Shown here: positions 61,977-64,000 of the stretch, one piece after another
Layout: the number at the start of each line of letters is the position of its first letter
Position numbering within the stretch: position 1 is the first letter of the stretch
Source of the DNA: Clostridia bacterium
GTDB lineage: Bacteria > Bacillota_A > Clostridia > Oscillospirales > CAG-272
Direction: 5' to 3'
DNA length: 64,000 nt
NCBI GenBank assembly: GCA_017462125.1
Contig: JAFTRQ010000203.1
Location: 1-64,000 of the forward strand
Notes under the pieces: model-generated
What the model was told of the DNA's origin: nothing
The model's database searches: none
Seen by the model: only the letters and a program-made list of their open reading frames with translations
Program-made: the position numbers and the translations under genes

Positions 61977-63167
61977 ATGAAGAGATTTACGATCATATGT
62001 CTTGCTTGCTTGATGCTGTTTTCTTTGATCGGCTGTGACGGAGCGAAGCAGAATGAGCAGAGCAGTATGGAGATATCCACGGAGGTTACGGAAATGACAA
62101 CAGAAGCCGAAACAGAAAAGGCAGAGAAAAAGGCAATCGAAGCGATCAGCCCTGTGAATGAGACCGTAGTGCTTGCCAACGACGAGGTTTACGAGTGGTG
62201 GAGCACCTTCCATTGGGGAAAAACCGATTCCAAGCCATATTACCGTCATGAGGATATCTATTATCCCAATGCCGTTACGTTCAGCTGGACGTGCGAGCTT
62301 GACGGCAAGGCGGCGGACTATTACAGAGTGTATCTTTCTGAAAATGCCGATATGAGCGAGTTCGAGAGCTATCTCGTCAACGAAAGCTCGCTGACCTTGA
62401 ACCATCTTCACGTGGGTACGGTATATTATTGGCAGATCGATGCAGTCGTTGGCAACAACGATCGCGTTGAGCGCAGCGAGATATTCAGCTTTACAACCGC
62501 AGACAGCCCCAGATGCGTTGAGATCGAGGGCGTCAGCAATACCCGTGATATCGGCGGTATGGCGGCGGCAGAGGGCTACCGCATCAAGCAGGGAATGATC
62601 TATCGCGGCGGCAAGCTGGAAAATATTACCGATGCCGGAAGAGATTATTTCGTCAACGTGCTGGGTGTGAAGACCGATCTTGACCTTCGTACCGTGGGAG
62701 AGGGCGGCGCGGGTGCCGGCTCACCTTTGGGAGAGAATATTAATTACGTGCTGCTTGACGGTCGTTATTATATCGGCGACAAGGGAATCTCCAATGAAAC
62801 CGGCATGAAGATCTTTGCAGACGAGATCCGCGTGTTTACCGATCCCGACAATTATCCGATCTATATTCACTGCTCGCTCGGACGTGACCGTACAGGCACG
62901 CTTGCTATGGTGATCGAGGGTCTTCTCGGTGTTGACAAGAATACCATTATGATGGATTATGAGTTGTCCGTATTCTCTGTAACGGGAACCTTGGATAACG
63001 CAAGCGTTTCCGCGATCAGAAGCAATATCCGCGCGACCTACGACTACATCAGAACCTTTAAGGGCGACAGCTTTGCGGAGAAGACGGAAAACTATCTGCT
63101 CAGCATCGGTATTACAGCCGAGGAGATACAGACGATCCGTGATCTGCTTCTTGAGGAGGTAAAGTAG
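61977..63167 (+). CDS. tyrosine-phosphatase (IphP-type) lipoprotein
   Basis: A 396-residue lipoprotein (lipobox LIGCDG) with a short acidic linker. A fibronectin-III-like beta-domain lies at about 55-175 (VTFSWTCELDG...YWQIDAVV). A cysteine-phosphatase domain follows with NTRDIGGM, MIYRGGKLENIT and the P-loop HCSLGRDRTG (C299 nucleophile, R305). Surface IphP-like enzymes act on phosphotyrosine, phosphoinositides or phytate; the substrate here is unknown. ATG 61977 follows AAAGGTGG. It is followed by a palindromic element and a second exported protein. Confidence 0.88.
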   Translation: MKRFTIICLACLMLFSLIGCDGAKQNEQSSMEISTEVTEMTTEAETEKAEKKAIEAISPVNETVVLANDEVYEWWSTFHWGKTDSKPYYRHEDIYYPNAVTFSWTCELDGKAADYYRVYLSENADMSEFESYLVNESSLTLNHLHVGTVYYWQIDAVVGNNDRVERSEIFSFTTADSPRCVEIEGVSNTRDIGGMAAAEGYRIKQGMIYRGGKLENITDAGRDYFVNVLGVKTDLDLRTVGEGGAGAGSPLGENINYVLLDGRYYIGDKGISNETGMKIFADEIRVFTDPDNYPIYIHCSLGRDRTGTLAMVIEGLLGVDKNTIMMDYELSVFSVTGTLDNASVSAIRSNIRATYDYIRTFKGDSFAEKTENYLLSIGITAEEIQTIRDLLLEEVK

Positions 63168-63286
63168 CGTGAAAGTTATTTCTTATTTATAGGGTAAATT
63201 AACTGTTTCACGCGCGAATTTTGCCTTGCCGGCAAAATTCATCGATTACTATTTGTGCCGCCACGAGCGGCGGAATGGAGATTAAT
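63167..63286 (+). repeat. intercistronic palindromic element, copy C
   Basis: It starts in the TAG stop of the phosphatase gene: GCGTGAAA (63167-63174) pairs with TTTCACGC (63206-63213). GAATTTTGCC/GGCAAAATTC (63216-63240) and GCCGCCACGAGCGGCGG follow, then GGAATGGAG, which is the ribosome site of the next gene. It is nearly identical to copy B at 48055-48165. Confidence 0.85.
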
Positions 63287-64000
63287 ATGAAAAAGCTTTT
63301 TGTAGCGCTCCTTCTCATCCTGTCTATGCTTCTTACCTCAATGCCCGTGTATGCTGCGGATGGCGTTGGCAAGGATGAGATCCCTTACGGTGATTTTTCG
63401 GGCTCGAATATCCTTTATAAATATGACACCTTTGATATGATGACCGAAGCGGAGGCGAAGGCGGCAGGTGTTCCCGAGGGCTATTCGGGATACGTATTGA
63501 AGATCACCGCCAAGCAGAACGGTGTGGGAATCGCGCTTGACTTGAGTCACATTAAGGTCAAGGACATTGAAAAAATCACCTTCCGTGTCTACTGTCCCGC
63601 TACAACCAAGTCTGACGGCGTTCGTTTGACCAATAGCTCCACGTCCTCTTGGATCATGCTGGCGAACCCCGGAAAGACCGAGCAATGGGTCGACATTGTG
63701 CTTGATGAGAGCAGCAATTTTAATACCGATGAAAAGAGCTTTGATGTTTTTGATGACGGAAACGGCTACTGCAAGGTGGTAAATTTCTGCTTCCGCTTTA
63801 CAGGTGCAAATGAGGCGGCGTATATCGACAGTATCACCGTTGAGCTGAAGGCTCCCGATACCGTGCCTCCCGTGATCACCTACGAGGGTGAGAAGACTGT
63901 CGAAACCACCGCAGGAAGGGTGTTTACGCCCGACCTTACCGCTTACGATGCGTATTACGATACCAATATCACCCCCGAATATATCTGGTCCGAGGGTGCG
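63287..64000 (+). CDS. secreted protein, start only (cut by window end)
   Basis: The first 238 codons are present and still open at base 64000. A Sec signal peptide (MKKLFVALLLILSMLLTSMP, cleavage after VYA) is followed by a beta-rich region of about 170 residues reminiscent of carbohydrate-binding or galactose-binding-like modules (DFSGSNILYKYDTFDMM). From about residue 205 an Ig-like start appears (DTVPPVITYEGEKTV). The ribosome site GGAATGGAG comes from the palindromic element. Probably a large surface or polysaccharide-associated protein; function unknown. Confidence 0.8.
   Translation, partial: MKKLFVALLLILSMLLTSMPVYAADGVGKDEIPYGDFSGSNILYKYDTFDMMTEAEAKAAGVPEGYSGYVLKITAKQNGVGIALDLSHIKVKDIEKITFRVYCPATTKSDGVRLTNSSTSSWIMLANPGKTEQWVDIVLDESSNFNTDEKSFDVFDDGNGYCKVVNFCFRFTGANEAAYIDSITVELKAPDTVPPVITYEGEKTVETTAGRVFTPDLTAYDAYYDTNITPEYIWSEGA

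Overview
The window comes from a low- to mid-GC, Gram-positive, spore-forming Clostridia, probably of the Oscillospirales/Ruminococcaceae type. Supporting signs are spoVM and spoIIE, sigma-A promoters that are often exactly TTGACA-17-TATAAT, strong GGAGG ribosome sites, lipoprotein signal peptides with a lipobox, a tetrahydrofolate riboswitch, a preQ1-type leader before queT, a type III glutamine synthetase, and abundant intergenic palindromes. No rRNA, tRNA, CRISPR array, transposase or phage gene was seen.

Layout. 1-4400: a sugar-acid type catabolic locus (enolase-superfamily dehydratase, RraA-like protein, divergent AraC regulator, TIM-barrel epimerase-like protein). 4400-6400: cysS and gtrA. 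6500-20460: a housekeeping run recognisable from other Firmicutes (yicC/yloC, remA, rpoZ, priA, def, fmt, a zinc peptidase, rsmB, rlmN, a PASTA protein, rsgA, thiN, spoVM, a YgiQ radical-SAM protein). It lacks gmk, coaBC, prpC, the kinase part of prkC, and rpe. 20560-26250: minus-strand GH127 glycosidase, a CD1247-type zinc-ribbon protein, efp, and a flavin reductase-proA-phosphodiesterase operon.

26440-44000 is the accessory core. Seven paralogous solute-binding lipoproteins, all on the minus strand and each with its own strong promoter, sit in two blocks (five plus two). Between the blocks lie an AraC regulator and, divergent from it, a compact (703 aa) glycyl-radical enzyme with its activase. 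A cytoplasmic GH35 galactosidase follows. No ABC permease, ATPase or two-component system is present. The simplest reading is an array of sugar receptors for permeases encoded elsewhere, beside an anaerobic eliminase-type radical enzyme of unknown substrate.

44200-64000: an XRE regulator with a 26-residue repeat solenoid; an algI/DHHW/metallophosphoesterase operon for surface-polymer O-acetylation; folT-folC under a THF riboswitch; queT under a candidate preQ1 riboswitch; a membrane-anchored trigger-factor-like foldase; a biotin ligase without a DNA-binding domain; a dense hairpin cluster; a SLOG protein; spoIIE with Spo0A-box-like sites; a small lipoprotein; glnA (GSIII); a tyrosine-phosphatase lipoprotein; and the start of a secreted protein cut by the window end.

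A recurrent intercistronic palindromic element, which also supplies the ribosome-binding site of the next gene, occurs in three copies plus one partial copy.
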